DNA of 41,208 bases from a virus: the IMG/VR virus record IMGVR_UViG_3300042290_000974, positions 1 through 41,208 of that record; one strand, given 5' to 3'. Made by a program: the position numbers and the translations under genes. Numbering within the stretch: the stretch's first letter is position 1; every line of letters starts with the position of its first letter. The notes beneath the pieces were generated by a model. The model searched no databases. It was not told the DNA's origin and worked only from the letters and a program-made list of their open reading frames with translations. This document shows, piece after piece, positions 30,796-38,784 of this stretch.

Positions 30796-31032
30796 TTACC
30801 CTTGTTTGATACGTTTAATAATATCTTCTGTACCTTGAATTATATCCACAACCTTTTCACCCTCCATCACTAGAAGGCGTGGAACAGACTTAATGTTATT
30901 TTCTTTAAAGAAAGTAATATCGATGTCTGCGTCTTTTACTTCAACCTTATCAGTTAGACTATCGGCTTTGAGTCGTGCCTTAACTACTTGACACGGACCG
31001 CACCAACCAGCACTTGCTAAAATTAATTTCAT
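30796..31032 (-). CDS. Thioredoxin/glutaredoxin-like protein
   Basis: A 78-aa protein with WCGPC at 10-14 and the conserved cis-Pro in KSVPRLLV. Short for thioredoxin but complete, as in many phages, where it can serve as reductant for ribonucleotide reductase. The ATG at 31032 is chosen since a longer ORF overlaps the upstream gene by 77 nt. Confidence 0.85.
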   Translation of the reverse strand: MKLILASAGWCGPCQVVKARLKADSLTDKVEVKDADIDITFFKENNIKSVPRLLVMEGEKVVDIIQGTEDIIKRIKQG

Positions 31033-31033
31033 A

Positions 31034-31255
31034 TTATTGATTGTTTTTAAAGTGGGTTCTAAATTCTGAATAACCGACAAGCGCGCTGTATTCATCACCA
31101 TCTGCATCAATTATAATACCCTCATCAAGATACCACTTGTAGAGAGGCTTTTTATTAAATGCAGCGTCAAAATTTTCTGTATATTTTGCTGTAGGTGGTT
31201 CTGATTTAATGTATCGACCTGTAATATCGTTTTTAGCTATATTTCCTGTTGCCAT
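31034..31255 (-). CDS. Hypothetical protein (73 aa)
   Basis: MATGNIAKNDITGRYIKSEPP; similar short proteins (NDITGRxIxSxPxTxxYxxNFDxAFxKK) are frequent in large phages. Unknown function. Confidence 0.65.
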   Translation of the reverse strand: MATGNIAKNDITGRYIKSEPPTAKYTENFDAAFNKKPLYKWYLDEGIIIDADGDEYSALVGYSEFRTHFKNNQ

Positions 31256-31257
31256 AA

Positions 31258-31461
31258 TTATTCGAAAATTTCTCCTCTCACCTTAATAGCGTATTCGTCT
31301 TCTTCAGAGCAATTAAAGATGTAATCGTAAAGCCAGTCGTTATCCCAGCCGATCTCTTTAGTTAAATCAGCATAGATATTCTCTTGCTCTTTCTGAAGTT
31401 TAATTACTGCTTCTTTTGCTGCTTCTACTTTCGTCTGTTGGTCTTTACTTAGTTTCTTCAT
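31258..31461 (-). CDS. Hypothetical protein (67 aa)
   Basis: MKKLSKDQQTKVEAAKEAVI; N-terminal helix of coiled-coil character and acidic C-terminus. Unknown. It overlaps the upstream gene by 17 nt. Confidence 0.65.
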   Translation of the reverse strand: MKKLSKDQQTKVEAAKEAVIKLQKEQENIYADLTKEIGWDNDWLYDYIFNCSEEDEYAIKVRGEIFE

Positions 31462-32167
31462 ACCATCTGTCGTGTTTTTTTCTATACTCTTCTATTAAAA
31501 TTCTAATGTTACTTAGCGCATTGCTCAGATCTTCTTCATCAAAAATAGCATATGCAAGTTTAGCTTCCCTTTCAATATTATCAATAAGCTTTTGTTCAGC
31601 TGTAGGATATTTTTGACGATTCTCTCTGAACCGCTCTTCCATTTCTTTGCGTTGAGCTGCAATCTTTGCTTTACTTTCTGCAAGCTCTTCATCAGATAGC
31701 TTTTGCGGTTCTTCATGTTTAACCAACTCTATATCACCAATTAACTTACCATCTTTAAAGAGTGCAGAATATTCGACCCACCCGCGGACGAACCTCATCC
31801 AATCATCGCTATTTCCAGCATGATCATCGAGTTCATGATATTCTGGATGACTATAGCTTTCATAGAAGCAAATGTTTCCACTAAAACATTCTTTCTCATA
31901 CCACTCTGCATCGACTACAAAGCGACCCATTGCGGCTATCTTTTCACTAAACGGTGCATCGTCAGCAACCTTTTTGCCCTCATCCCAATGACCTTCAACC
32001 TTCTTAAACCACAATTGACCATTCCCATCAATCCTATAGGTTGACATTGCTTGATTTGGCGTGTCTTTCGTTTGAAAGGCAATATCACTTACTTTATCTC
32101 CCCAATGAGAGATAATCGCATCTGGCAACTCTGGTAGAGTTGTTCCTACTCTTATATAATCGAACAT
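31445..32167 (-). CDS. Hypothetical protein (240 aa)
   Basis: N-terminal two-thirds: mixed alpha/beta domain with many Trp (IDGNGQLWFKKVEGHW). C-terminal third: long charged coiled coil (~155-235). A conserved type in large phages but without known function. No membrane segment. Confidence 0.7.
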   Translation of the reverse strand: MFDYIRVGTTLPELPDAIISHWGDKVSDIAFQTKDTPNQAMSTYRIDGNGQLWFKKVEGHWDEGKKVADDAPFSEKIAAMGRFVVDAEWYEKECFSGNICFYESYSHPEYHELDDHAGNSDDWMRFVRGWVEYSALFKDGKLIGDIELVKHEEPQKLSDEELAESKAKIAAQRKEMEERFRENRQKYPTAEQKLIDNIEREAKLAYAIFDEEDLSNALSNIRILIEEYRKKHDRWYEETK

Positions 32168-32205
32168 TCCTATGACGTTATCCTCACTCTCTATTTGTTA
32201 GTTGT

Positions 32206-32370
32206 TTATTTTGTTAGTGACTGCGCTACAATCAAGCCTAAGTTAGATACAGCGTACCCTCCCCAGACTACGCCCCATGCGTAGTTTTGTTTATAGCAAT
32301 GAGCAATGCATACACAAGTATATAGTACGAATGCTAAAAATACAACTATATTTTCAAATGTTAACTGCAT
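32206..32370 (-). CDS. Small membrane protein (54 aa)
   Basis: MQLTFENIVVFLAFVLYTCV: a transmembrane helix at ~7-24 and a second hydrophobic stretch (WGVVWGGYAVSNLGLIVA). Overlaps the end of the upstream gene by 10 nt. Function unknown. Confidence 0.55.
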   Translation of the reverse strand: MQLTFENIVVFLAFVLYTCVCIAHCYKQNYAWGVVWGGYAVSNLGLIVAQSLTK

Positions 32371-32606
32371 ATACTTTTACTAAAATTCTTAACGCAACTT
32401 CTAGCCGAATTTGGCACGTAGTACTTTCGTTTTTCTTTCCAACTATCCGCTGAATGAATCTCAATCTCTCCGGAAGTTTTATGTGAGTAAATCATAACGC
32501 CGCGAGGTTTAGGTATATCTGGACCAGAAAAAGCACACGACTTACAACTACGAAGACCGAGCTCCTGCCGACCTTCTTCTACTAGGTTTCCACATCCACA
32601 GAACAT
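32361..32606 (-). CDS. Zinc-ribbon-like hypothetical protein (81 aa)
   Basis: MFCGCGNLVEEGRQELGLRS with CGC...CKSC, a zinc-binding pattern. A cytoplasmic nucleic-acid-binding role is possible. The promoter GGAACT-N4-TATAAT ends 5 nt before the ATG. Confidence 0.65.
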   Translation of the reverse strand: MFCGCGNLVEEGRQELGLRSCKSCAFSGPDIPKPRGVMIYSHKTSGEIEIHSADSWKEKRKYYVPNSARSCVKNFSKSICS

Positions 32607-32611
32607 AACTT

Positions 32612-32627
32612 ATTATATTAGAGTTCC
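32612..32627 (-). promoter_or_regulatory. Early-type promoter (GGAACT-N4-TATAAT)
   Basis: GGAACT, CTAA, TATAAT, 5 nt (AAGTT), ATG. Confidence 0.75.
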
Positions 32628-32804
32628 TTAATTTTGTTTTGCAGCCCAATCCATAATCTCGTAATGAAATCCCTTTTCAGAGATACCAGGCTTAACACTT
32701 ATGTATGCGATAGGTTCAACACCAGCACCTTCTTTATAGATCATAACACGGTTTGTATCTACATCTAACTCAAAAATATATTTACCAATTGTACCTTTAT
32801 ACAT
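32628..32804 (-). CDS. Hypothetical protein (58 aa)
   Basis: MYKGTIGKYIFELDVDTNRV; all-beta, acidic, unknown. The ATG at 32804 overlaps the upstream stop; an upstream TTG at 32828 is less likely. Confidence 0.6.
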   Translation of the reverse strand: MYKGTIGKYIFELDVDTNRVMIYKEGAGVEPIAYISVKPGISEKGFHYEIMDWAAKQN

Positions 32805-33030
32805 TATCTTTATTGCGTTCCTGTTCAAGCAGTGATAGAAAGTTAGTAGCGAAAGCTAATTTATATAGCGGATTAGTAAACTCTAACACCTCACCGACGA
32901 TGTTATTTATAATATTGCGGATACTAATATCAATAACTTTTTCCATACCATCTACAAATTCATATTCCATATCTACAAGGACGCCGTCCTGTGCACTCTG
33001 CATATCTATCATTCTAAATACATGCATCAT
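32797..33030 (-). CDS. Hypothetical protein (77 aa)
   Basis: MMHVFRMIDMQSAQDGVLVD; unknown small protein. ATGA overlap with the DUF932 gene upstream shows translational coupling. Confidence 0.65.
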   Translation of the reverse strand: MMHVFRMIDMQSAQDGVLVDMEYEFVDGMEKVIDISIRNIINNIVGEVLEFTNPLYKLAFATNFLSLLEQERNKDNV

Positions 33031-33863
33031 GCTGTAAGAATTTCGAGGGCCTTGTTGGAAAGATTCTCCGTTGAAAGAGTTCGTACTAGCTTCTCCGGTG
33101 TAAACTTACGATGTGATTCATACTCAGTGACAGCGTTCAAGGCATCCCACATAGTTTTACCTTCATTGCCAATTCCTCGCGCGAACCGTTCAACAATAGT
33201 TTCGCGTTTACCGAGAAGCTTGGTTGTATCTTCTCTATTGTTGTGAGAAGGGAGAAGACGCTGAACGAGTTGTCTCATTTGATCTTCGGTAAACTTCTTA
33301 CCTTGAAGCATTTCAACAGTCTTATTAAAGGTCTTAACTACGTTAATGTTGTTTGTGATCTTATTGACGAGATCACCAACGCTGTCATCGAAAGAAAAGG
33401 AGTGACGAAGTCCACGGCCTCTACGCTGCTCAGCTTCGTGCTTTACAATATGAAGCATGTTATCGCAAATAATTCTCCGAGTAGATGGAATAATTTTATT
33501 AGAATTAGAACCAGAGTTATCAATAACAGTATAAAACATGCCATCAATCTTATCTCCGTTAATATCAAATTGCTCATTGAGTTTTGATTGAAGGACAATG
33601 CGCTTACCGTTACGTGAAAAGGTATATCCGGTGTGCTCAATCCCACCTACCTTGTCTGTTGCGGTATGTACAATATCGAGCATTTCATCAAGCTGAATTG
33701 GACGGTATTTATCACGACATACACCTAAGTGATCTCGTGTATCTTCACGCATTAGCGTATATAGCCCGTTGACTCGCGCGCCGCGAGAATCAAAGACTTC
33801 TTCTTTTACAACATTGAAACGAGGGATGTCCTCGAGTGACGTAATGTTAGTAATGAATCCCAT
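33027..33863 (-). CDS. DUF932 (phage/plasmid-like TIGR03299-type) protein
   Basis: A 278-aa protein. LGVCRDKYRPIQLDEMLDIV, SNGKRIVLQSKL-type block, and RRIICDNMLHIVKHEAEQR match DUF932, common on phages and plasmids; role unknown, often near replication or recombination genes. A promoter of the early class lies 68 nt upstream, within the preceding gene. Confidence 0.8.
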   Translation of the reverse strand: MGFITNITSLEDIPRFNVVKEEVFDSRGARVNGLYTLMREDTRDHLGVCRDKYRPIQLDEMLDIVHTATDKVGGIEHTGYTFSRNGKRIVLQSKLNEQFDINGDKIDGMFYTVIDNSGSNSNKIIPSTRRIICDNMLHIVKHEAEQRRGRGLRHSFSFDDSVGDLVNKITNNINVVKTFNKTVEMLQGKKFTEDQMRQLVQRLLPSHNNREDTTKLLGKRETIVERFARGIGNEGKTMWDALNAVTEYESHRKFTPEKLVRTLSTENLSNKALEILTA

Positions 33864-33874
33864 ATTATTTTATT

Positions 33875-34372
33875 CTATTGTGTTGTTTTGTTGTTTGTTT
33901 CTAATTGCAGATTGTTATTGTCTACCTTTTCATTATGGCACAGTTCCTTAAAGATATCAAGATCATATTTTTTAAATTTATTCTCAATTATTTTATATTG
34001 CTTATAAATCTTACAAACTTCTGTAGCAAGCTTTTCAAATCTACGTGCATCTTTTTCTTCAGGAGAACTGTAATAATTCCAATAGCTAGTATAGTTAAAG
34101 TCTATATCATTACATTCCTGTCTTAACTGCATGCAGTGCCTAACTTCATGGAGAAGAGTTGCGATAATAAATTTTAATGAAGTTCCTTCATTAGTGTTAA
34201 TACATATTACTTTACGCTTATCGTAATAATAAGAATAGTTTCGCTTTGATCTTTCTACCCGCAAAGTAACTCTTCTCTTCAATTTTATAATTCTACTCAA
34301 TATAAACGAAATAAGATCATAATCAAGATTAGTAATCTTAACTATACCGTTCGTTGGCTTGAATTTAATCAT
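33875..34372 (-). CDS. Putative zinc metalloprotein (HEVRH)
   Basis: A 165-aa protein with HEVRH at 75-79 in IIATLLHEVRHCMQL, then SPEEKDARRFEKLA with a possible third ligand. Small zincin of SprT- or IrrE-like type. It is the third zincin-like gene in the window, unrelated in sequence to the other two outside the motif. Confidence 0.65.
   Translation of the reverse strand: MIKFKPTNGIVKITNLDYDLISFILSRIIKLKRRVTLRVERSKRNYSYYYDKRKVICINTNEGTSLKFIIATLLHEVRHCMQLRQECNDIDFNYTSYWNYYSSPEEKDARRFEKLATEVCKIYKQYKIIENKFKKYDLDIFKELCHNEKVDNNNLQLETNNKTTQ
33932..33947 (-). promoter_or_regulatory. Early-type promoter (GGAACT-N4-CATAAT)
   Basis: GGAACT, GTGC, CATAAT inside the 3' end of the zincin gene, 68 nt before the DUF932 ATG. 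A leader would be made here. Confidence 0.5.
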
Positions 34373-34551
34373 CCCACTTTACGTATAATAGGATCGTCAC
34401 AACCAGATTGCAAGAGTCTCTCTCTAGCTAGTTGCGCTTCATCAAAAGTATCAAGTTTTTCTTTAAGAATTTTTAATAGACCATCCTTACCTTCTCGATA
34501 TTCGATAAGGTATGCACCATACTTAAAGGGCTGTCTAATCTTTTTTCTCAT
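34369..34551 (-). CDS. Hypothetical protein (60 aa)
   Basis: MRKKIRQPFKYGAYLIEYRE; small alpha/beta protein, unknown. It overlaps its neighbours by 4 and 17 nt. Confidence 0.6.
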   Translation of the reverse strand: MRKKIRQPFKYGAYLIEYREGKDGLLKILKEKLDTFDEAQLARERLLQSGCDDPIIRKVG

Positions 34552-35521
34552 ATTTAGATTTATAGTATAATAAGGTTTTTAATATTCCATCGTCAAAATT
34601 AATTTGGGTTTTGAGAGAATCAATGTTATTATAAATAGACTCCATTTTGTAACATAAATCGTGTCCTGGTCTATCTGCTACAAACTCAATATAATTAGTA
34701 ATTAAATAACCTCTATCATATCGCTCATTTACATTAACTAGATGCTTTATAATTTTACGGATTAGCTCAATATTCTCGTATCGTTTCTCGCCCCAAATAT
34801 TATATAACGATCTAGCATTTTCAATATGCAAAATCTCTAATAGTGCTTTAGCATGGTCAGAAACAAATATCCATTCGCGCATATTCTTTCCATCGCCATA
34901 CACAGGAATTTTCTTACCCTTATGTAGTGTGCGAAAAATTGTAGGTATTAATTTTTCGTCGTGTTGACGTGGACCATAATTATTACAGCAACGCGTAACA
35001 GTAATGTCTAGCTCATAAGTAGTTCTATAAGAAAATGCTAGCATATCCGAACCTGCTTTTGATGCAGAATAAGGTGATCTAGGATTAATAGGTGTTGTCT
35101 CTAGAAAGGGGTAATCATCGTAATGCAAATGACCGTATACCTCATCAGTAGAAACATGTACCATTCTAGCGTCAGGTACATACTTTCGCATGCATTCTAG
35201 AACATTACCAGTACCAACTACATTAGAATTGACAAACGATAAAGGGTCTGTGATAGACCTATCGACATGAGATTCCGCAGCAAGGTGGATAATGTATCCT
35301 GGAAGATGTTCTTTAAAAATATTATGTAGTTCATCATCACAGATATCGATATAGTAATTTATAACGCGAGGGTCGACCGCTACGTTATTTATGTCAGACC
35401 CTACTCCTAGCTTATCAATATTAATAATTTTTTCGATACTGATATTCTTTAAAAGCTCGTCAATAACATGAGAGCCAATAAAACCACAACCACCTGTAAC
35501 TAGATATATATTTTTATTCAT
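34535..35521 (-). CDS. rfbB: dTDP-glucose 4,6-dehydratase
   Basis: A 328-aa short-chain dehydrogenase/reductase. NAD-binding VTGGCGFIGSHV near residue 8, STDEVYG (catalytic Thr-Asp-Glu), YSASK (Tyr-x3-Lys), and NNYGPRQHDEKLIP are diagnostic. It converts dTDP-glucose to dTDP-4-keto-6-deoxyglucose. The ATG at 35521 overlaps the rfbA stop (ATGAATAA). Confidence 0.93.
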   Translation of the reverse strand: MNKNIYLVTGGCGFIGSHVIDELLKNISIEKIINIDKLGVGSDINNVAVDPRVINYYIDICDDELHNIFKEHLPGYIIHLAAESHVDRSITDPLSFVNSNVVGTGNVLECMRKYVPDARMVHVSTDEVYGHLHYDDYPFLETTPINPRSPYSASKAGSDMLAFSYRTTYELDITVTRCCNNYGPRQHDEKLIPTIFRTLHKGKKIPVYGDGKNMREWIFVSDHAKALLEILHIENARSLYNIWGEKRYENIELIRKIIKHLVNVNERYDRGYLITNYIEFVADRPGHDLCYKMESIYNNIDSLKTQINFDDGILKTLLYYKSKYEKKD

Positions 35522-36248
35522 GCAATCCAACTTTCTTATTAGTTCTGTGCTCAATAGCCTTTACTAAATTTGCACATTCGAGGAGATCATCATGATTACC
35601 GCAGTCAAACCAGAACCCGTCTAGCTCTTCTACTGATAACCCTTCTTCCTCATTTAATTTACTAATAAGGTCAACAATTTCAAGCTCTCCTCTTTTTGAT
35701 GGCTTTAATGATTTAGCTAAACCTACTGCAGCATGAGTAAATACATACAACCCAACAACTGCATTATCGCTTATGTATTCTGTCGGCTTTTCGATAATAT
35801 TAATCAAATTATTTTTATCGTCTAATTCTGCAACTCCATAAGCAGACGGATCTTTTACTTTATAGGTGAAAATCGTATTAGGTACAGCTTTTAATTCTTT
35901 GTTAGTAATAAAGACATTATCACCTAAAATGAGAGCTACATCATCATTAACGCCAATGAAATGCTCACCGATAATAAACGCCTCTGGAAGACCACCAGGC
36001 TTTTCTTGGATAGCGTATTCAAGTTTCAAACCATATCGTTCACCATGCTTAAGTTGATCTTGAAACAATCTACACTGCTGTGCATCGGATGTAATAATTA
36101 AGATCTCTATAATGCCCATATCCTTCAGAGTCTGAAGAGGGTAGTAAATCATTGGTTTATTATAAACACAATGTAGTTGCTTTGATACTGCTCTCGTTGT
36201 AGGTGAAAGTCTCGTGCCTTTACCTCCTGCCAAAATAATACCTTTCAT
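35514..36248 (-). CDS. rfbA: Glucose-1-phosphate thymidylyltransferase
   Basis: A 244-aa protein with MKGIILAGGKGTRLSPTTRA (nucleotidyltransferase signature), SKQLHCVYNKPMIYYPL, and GDNVF. It makes dTDP-glucose from glucose-1-phosphate and dTTP. It is shorter than the ~290-aa RmlA, as in other short-form members. It is the first step of the dTDP-sugar operon. Confidence 0.92.
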   Translation of the reverse strand: MKGIILAGGKGTRLSPTTRAVSKQLHCVYNKPMIYYPLQTLKDMGIIEILIITSDAQQCRLFQDQLKHGERYGLKLEYAIQEKPGGLPEAFIIGEHFIGVNDDVALILGDNVFITNKELKAVPNTIFTYKVKDPSAYGVAELDDKNNLINIIEKPTEYISDNAVVGLYVFTHAAVGLAKSLKPSKRGELEIVDLISKLNEEEGLSVEELDGFWFDCGNHDDLLECANLVKAIEHRTNKKVGLHE

Positions 36249-36249
36249 A

Positions 36250-37098
36250 TTACTTTATATTGCTTAATGCTTGACCAATAGCTGATCCTTCGGTTTGAAT
36301 CTCAAAATCAGGAAATAATGTTTTAAGTTTATCTATAGATAATACACAATTCGATCTTGGTGCTGTAATATTAATACCCTCGATATCTACGAACTTCCAA
36401 TTTTTATTTTCTAAATTATAAGCTTTCATAATTCCTGTTACAAACTCTGCATCTTGAGCCTCAGGATTTACAAAGTTAATAACGCCAATAGAACTTGTTG
36501 AAATATTCTTAGTAATAATATACTCAATGAAATTACACAAATCCGGAATATACGTTTTGGAGTTCTTATAGTTGACTAGATTATCATATTTTAGAATCTT
36601 AGTAATATAACTCCTTTCATTTAAATCATCACTGAAAGGCATTCTTACTCGAATAGTACATCCGTAATCGTTTAAGGTCTCAAACGCATGCTTCGATTTA
36701 GAATAAAAAGATGAATGATCGTATAAGCCGAAATTTGGCTCGTCATGCTCTGTAAATTCCTTATCATAACCTGTATAGATACAGCCAGACGAAATATGAA
36801 TATAATTTATACCAACATCTTTACAAATTTTACTAATTTTTAGAGGTAAAAGAACGTTAAGATACCAGCATTCTTTCTTTTTAAGCTCTCCTTCATCTAC
36901 ATTAGGTCTTCCTGTAAACCCAGAGCAGTTAACAACATAACTGATATCGTGATTGAGGATAAATTTTCTAAGTTCTAGATTATTACTATAGTCGAGATCT
37001 TTTTTTGACTTTAAATAATAATTAATATGTTCTTTGGCTGAATGACAAAACAATTCAGTTCCAACATACCCGGCTCCTAAAATTAAAACATTATTCAT
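36250..37098 (-). CDS. Bifunctional 3,5-epimerase/4-reductase of rhamnose synthesis (UER/NRS-like)
   Basis: A 282-aa SDR protein. NAD(P)-binding GAGYVGTE at 8-15, GFTGRPNVD at 60-68, SSGCIYTGYD at 103-112, and FYSKSK with Tyr132/Lys136, then RVRMPFSDDL. These blocks are those of the plant and giant-virus UDP-rhamnose synthase C-terminal (UER/NRS-ER) domain rather than bacterial RmlD. It would epimerise and reduce the RfbB product to a nucleotide-rhamnose in one enzyme, so no RmlC is needed. It lies 1 nt upstream of rfbA. Confidence 0.75.
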   Translation of the reverse strand: MNNVLILGAGYVGTELFCHSAKEHINYYLKSKKDLDYSNNLELRKFILNHDISYVVNCSGFTGRPNVDEGELKKKECWYLNVLLPLKISKICKDVGINYIHISSGCIYTGYDKEFTEHDEPNFGLYDHSSFYSKSKHAFETLNDYGCTIRVRMPFSDDLNERSYITKILKYDNLVNYKNSKTYIPDLCNFIEYIITKNISTSSIGVINFVNPEAQDAEFVTGIMKAYNLENKNWKFVDIEGINITAPRSNCVLSIDKLKTLFPDFEIQTEGSAIGQALSNIK

Positions 37099-37426
37099 CT
37101 ATTTGTTCGGTTTCAATCTTATTATATTTGAAACCTGTAAATTTTCCAGCTAAAACTATTTTATATTTTTTAAGGGAAGCTGGGGGCACCATAGATAAAT
37201 CAGTCAAGCAAACAATAGAGCATTGCTGCCCGTCATTATTGTAAAAAGATAATATACCTGAGCCTGTTATATCGTAAAACTCGCCTTTATAACTTGCTGC
37301 AGTATTGCACGTATTCTTTACTATAAGAAATTTTTCATCACCGATAGTAAACACATCCATAGGATGCAATTCATTTATTGAAAGGAATTCACCACTCATA
37401 CTATCTTTAGTATAAAATGCACTCAT
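37091..37426 (-). CDS. Hypothetical protein (111 aa)
   Basis: MSAFYTKDSMSGEFLSINEL; beta-rich small protein of unknown family. It overlaps the epimerase/reductase start by 8 nt. Possibly part of the sugar operon only by location. Confidence 0.6.
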   Translation of the reverse strand: MSAFYTKDSMSGEFLSINELHPMDVFTIGDEKFLIVKNTCNTAASYKGEFYDITGSGILSFYNNDGQQCSIVCLTDLSMVPPASLKKYKIVLAGKFTGFKYNKIETEQIDE

Positions 37427-37432
37427 AAAAAA

Positions 37433-37795
37433 TCAACAGTGATAATTAAGGTATCGTTGAGCAGCTTTAGCGGTATTATTACCTTTGCTTTTTTGTTTAG
37501 ATTTTAATGATTTAGCCTTAGAACAGGTCATTTTACCCGAGACCTGTCTTTTGAGAATACCCGGTCTAACAGGCTTGTGAATATCCTCAGCGTCTTCACT
37601 CTTAGGCTTAGATTCTACTTTTTTAAGTTTGGTATAATATTCCTTATCCTCCGCGAGGTGATGCTTAGCTATTATAGTAGCAATAGCTCTATAATTTGTA
37701 TGTTCTAATTCAACTTCGATCCCTTTTTTTAGCTCTTCAGGATCGTATTGAATTTCAGGATTTACCTCTTTGAAGAATGACTTAAACGCCTTCAT
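37433..37795 (-). CDS. Basic hypothetical late protein with capsid-targeting-like start
   Basis: A 120-aa, Lys-rich protein. MKAFKSFFKEVNPEIQY resembles T4-like targeting starts. The C-terminus (CSKAKSLKSKQKSKGN) is strongly basic, as in DNA-binding internal head proteins. TATAAATA lies 5 nt before the ATG. Confidence 0.6.
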   Translation of the reverse strand: MKAFKSFFKEVNPEIQYDPEELKKGIEVELEHTNYRAIATIIAKHHLAEDKEYYTKLKKVESKPKSEDAEDIHKPVRPGILKRQVSGKMTCSKAKSLKSKQKSKGNNTAKAAQRYLNYHC

Positions 37796-37800
37796 TCATA

Positions 37801-37808
37801 TATTTATA
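37801..37808 (-). promoter_or_regulatory. T4-like late promoter (TATAAATA)
   Basis: Exact TATAAATA, 5 nt, ATG of the 120-aa gene. Confidence 0.65.
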
Positions 37809-38019
37809 GATTTTCACGAATATACTCTATAATATCATTATAAGTACATTCTTCGTTTTCAGCGATACACGTTTCTATTTGCTCTCTAAAACATACAGAC
37901 ATCTCTGATAATTCATCATCATCCATGTCTATTTCCAATAATGTAGATATTTCATCTAGTGATTCTTGTATTTTATCAAAATGGGTTTCAAGCTTCTTAA
38001 TAAGAGTCTCTTTTTTCAT
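37804..38019 (-). CDS. Acidic hypothetical protein (71 aa)
   Basis: MKKETLIKKLETHFDKIQES; acidic helices (LEIDMDDDELSEMS). Unknown. A late box lies 6 nt before the ATG. Confidence 0.65.
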   Translation of the reverse strand: MKKETLIKKLETHFDKIQESLDEISTLLEIDMDDDELSEMSVCFREQIETCIAENEECTYNDIIEYIRENL

Positions 38020-38025
38020 TGATTT

Positions 38026-38033
38026 TATTTAGG
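38026..38033 (-). promoter_or_regulatory. T4-like late promoter (CCTAAATA)
   Basis: TAAATA, 6 nt, ATG of the 71-aa gene. Confidence 0.5.
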
Positions 38034-38037
38034 TTTT

Positions 38038-38739
38038 TTAGCTCAAAACCTCTAATTTATTTTGCTTGTAGTGTGTTAAAATGTTCTGAATGTCGCTCTT
38101 AAGGTAATTGCAGTGAATAGGCTGCCATTTATCCTCTTTGAGATAAAAGACTATAATCTTTTTACATTTTTTACCTGAGATTTTTTCATACATATAAGCA
38201 TACATTGACATCTGAAGAGCGTAATTATTAAACTCACAATAAGGCAAATGACTTATAGGATCTTTGAAGTGGTCGTTAAAGTCACTGGAAAAGTTAAATC
38301 TTTTGTTAGTTTTAAAATCTCCAATAGTAAAATAATCACCATGATCGTAGATTAGATCAGCAGTACCAGCTACGACATACTCATCATTATGGAGTAAGTT
38401 CTCACTATATATTTTCTTGTACTTATCAATGGAGTAAGATATAACTTTATCGTATGATTTGTAAAGCCAGTCGTAATCATCGGCTTTTTCACCAAAGCTA
38501 ACATAGTTCTCCATTAACTTGTGAATTTTAGTACCTCTATCAGTAGCTTTTTTATTTTCCTTTTGCCACATCTCTAAAACCATTTCCTGCGATACACCTT
38601 CTCTCTCAGCTACTCTAAGTGAATGTTTATCTTTATCAAACGGAGTTTTATATTTGCCTAGCAGAGTAGTTACCGAGATATATTGCTCGTCTGTCTTTGA
38701 ATTGGTATATGTGTGTTTTTCTTCATTAAAAACGATCAT
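38038..38739 (-). CDS. PD-(D/E)XK nuclease (RecB/Cas4-like exonuclease fold)
   Basis: A 233-aa protein. GTKIHKLMENYV near residues 62-73, VAGTADLIYDHGDYFTIGDFKT near 122-143 (D...GDFKT catalytic core), and YALQMSMYAYMYEK near 188-201 give the full order of motifs of RecB-type exonucleases. No Cys cluster of Cas4 is seen. Probably processes phage DNA during recombination or packaging. Confidence 0.85.
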   Translation of the reverse strand: MIVFNEEKHTYTNSKTDEQYISVTTLLGKYKTPFDKDKHSLRVAEREGVSQEMVLEMWQKENKKATDRGTKIHKLMENYVSFGEKADDYDWLYKSYDKVISYSIDKYKKIYSENLLHNDEYVVAGTADLIYDHGDYFTIGDFKTNKRFNFSSDFNDHFKDPISHLPYCEFNNYALQMSMYAYMYEKISGKKCKKIIVFYLKEDKWQPIHCNYLKSDIQNILTHYKQNKLEVLS

Positions 38740-38771
38740 TTATTTAAAATAGACTAAAAAGTATTAATTGC

Positions 38772-38779
38772 AATAAATA
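38772..38779 (+). promoter_or_regulatory. T4-like late promoter (CAATAAATA)
   Basis: TAAATA, 5 nt, ATG at 38785. The spacing supports the third in-frame codon (not the ATG at 38779) as the start. Confidence 0.6.
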
Positions 38780-38784
38780 TGTAT

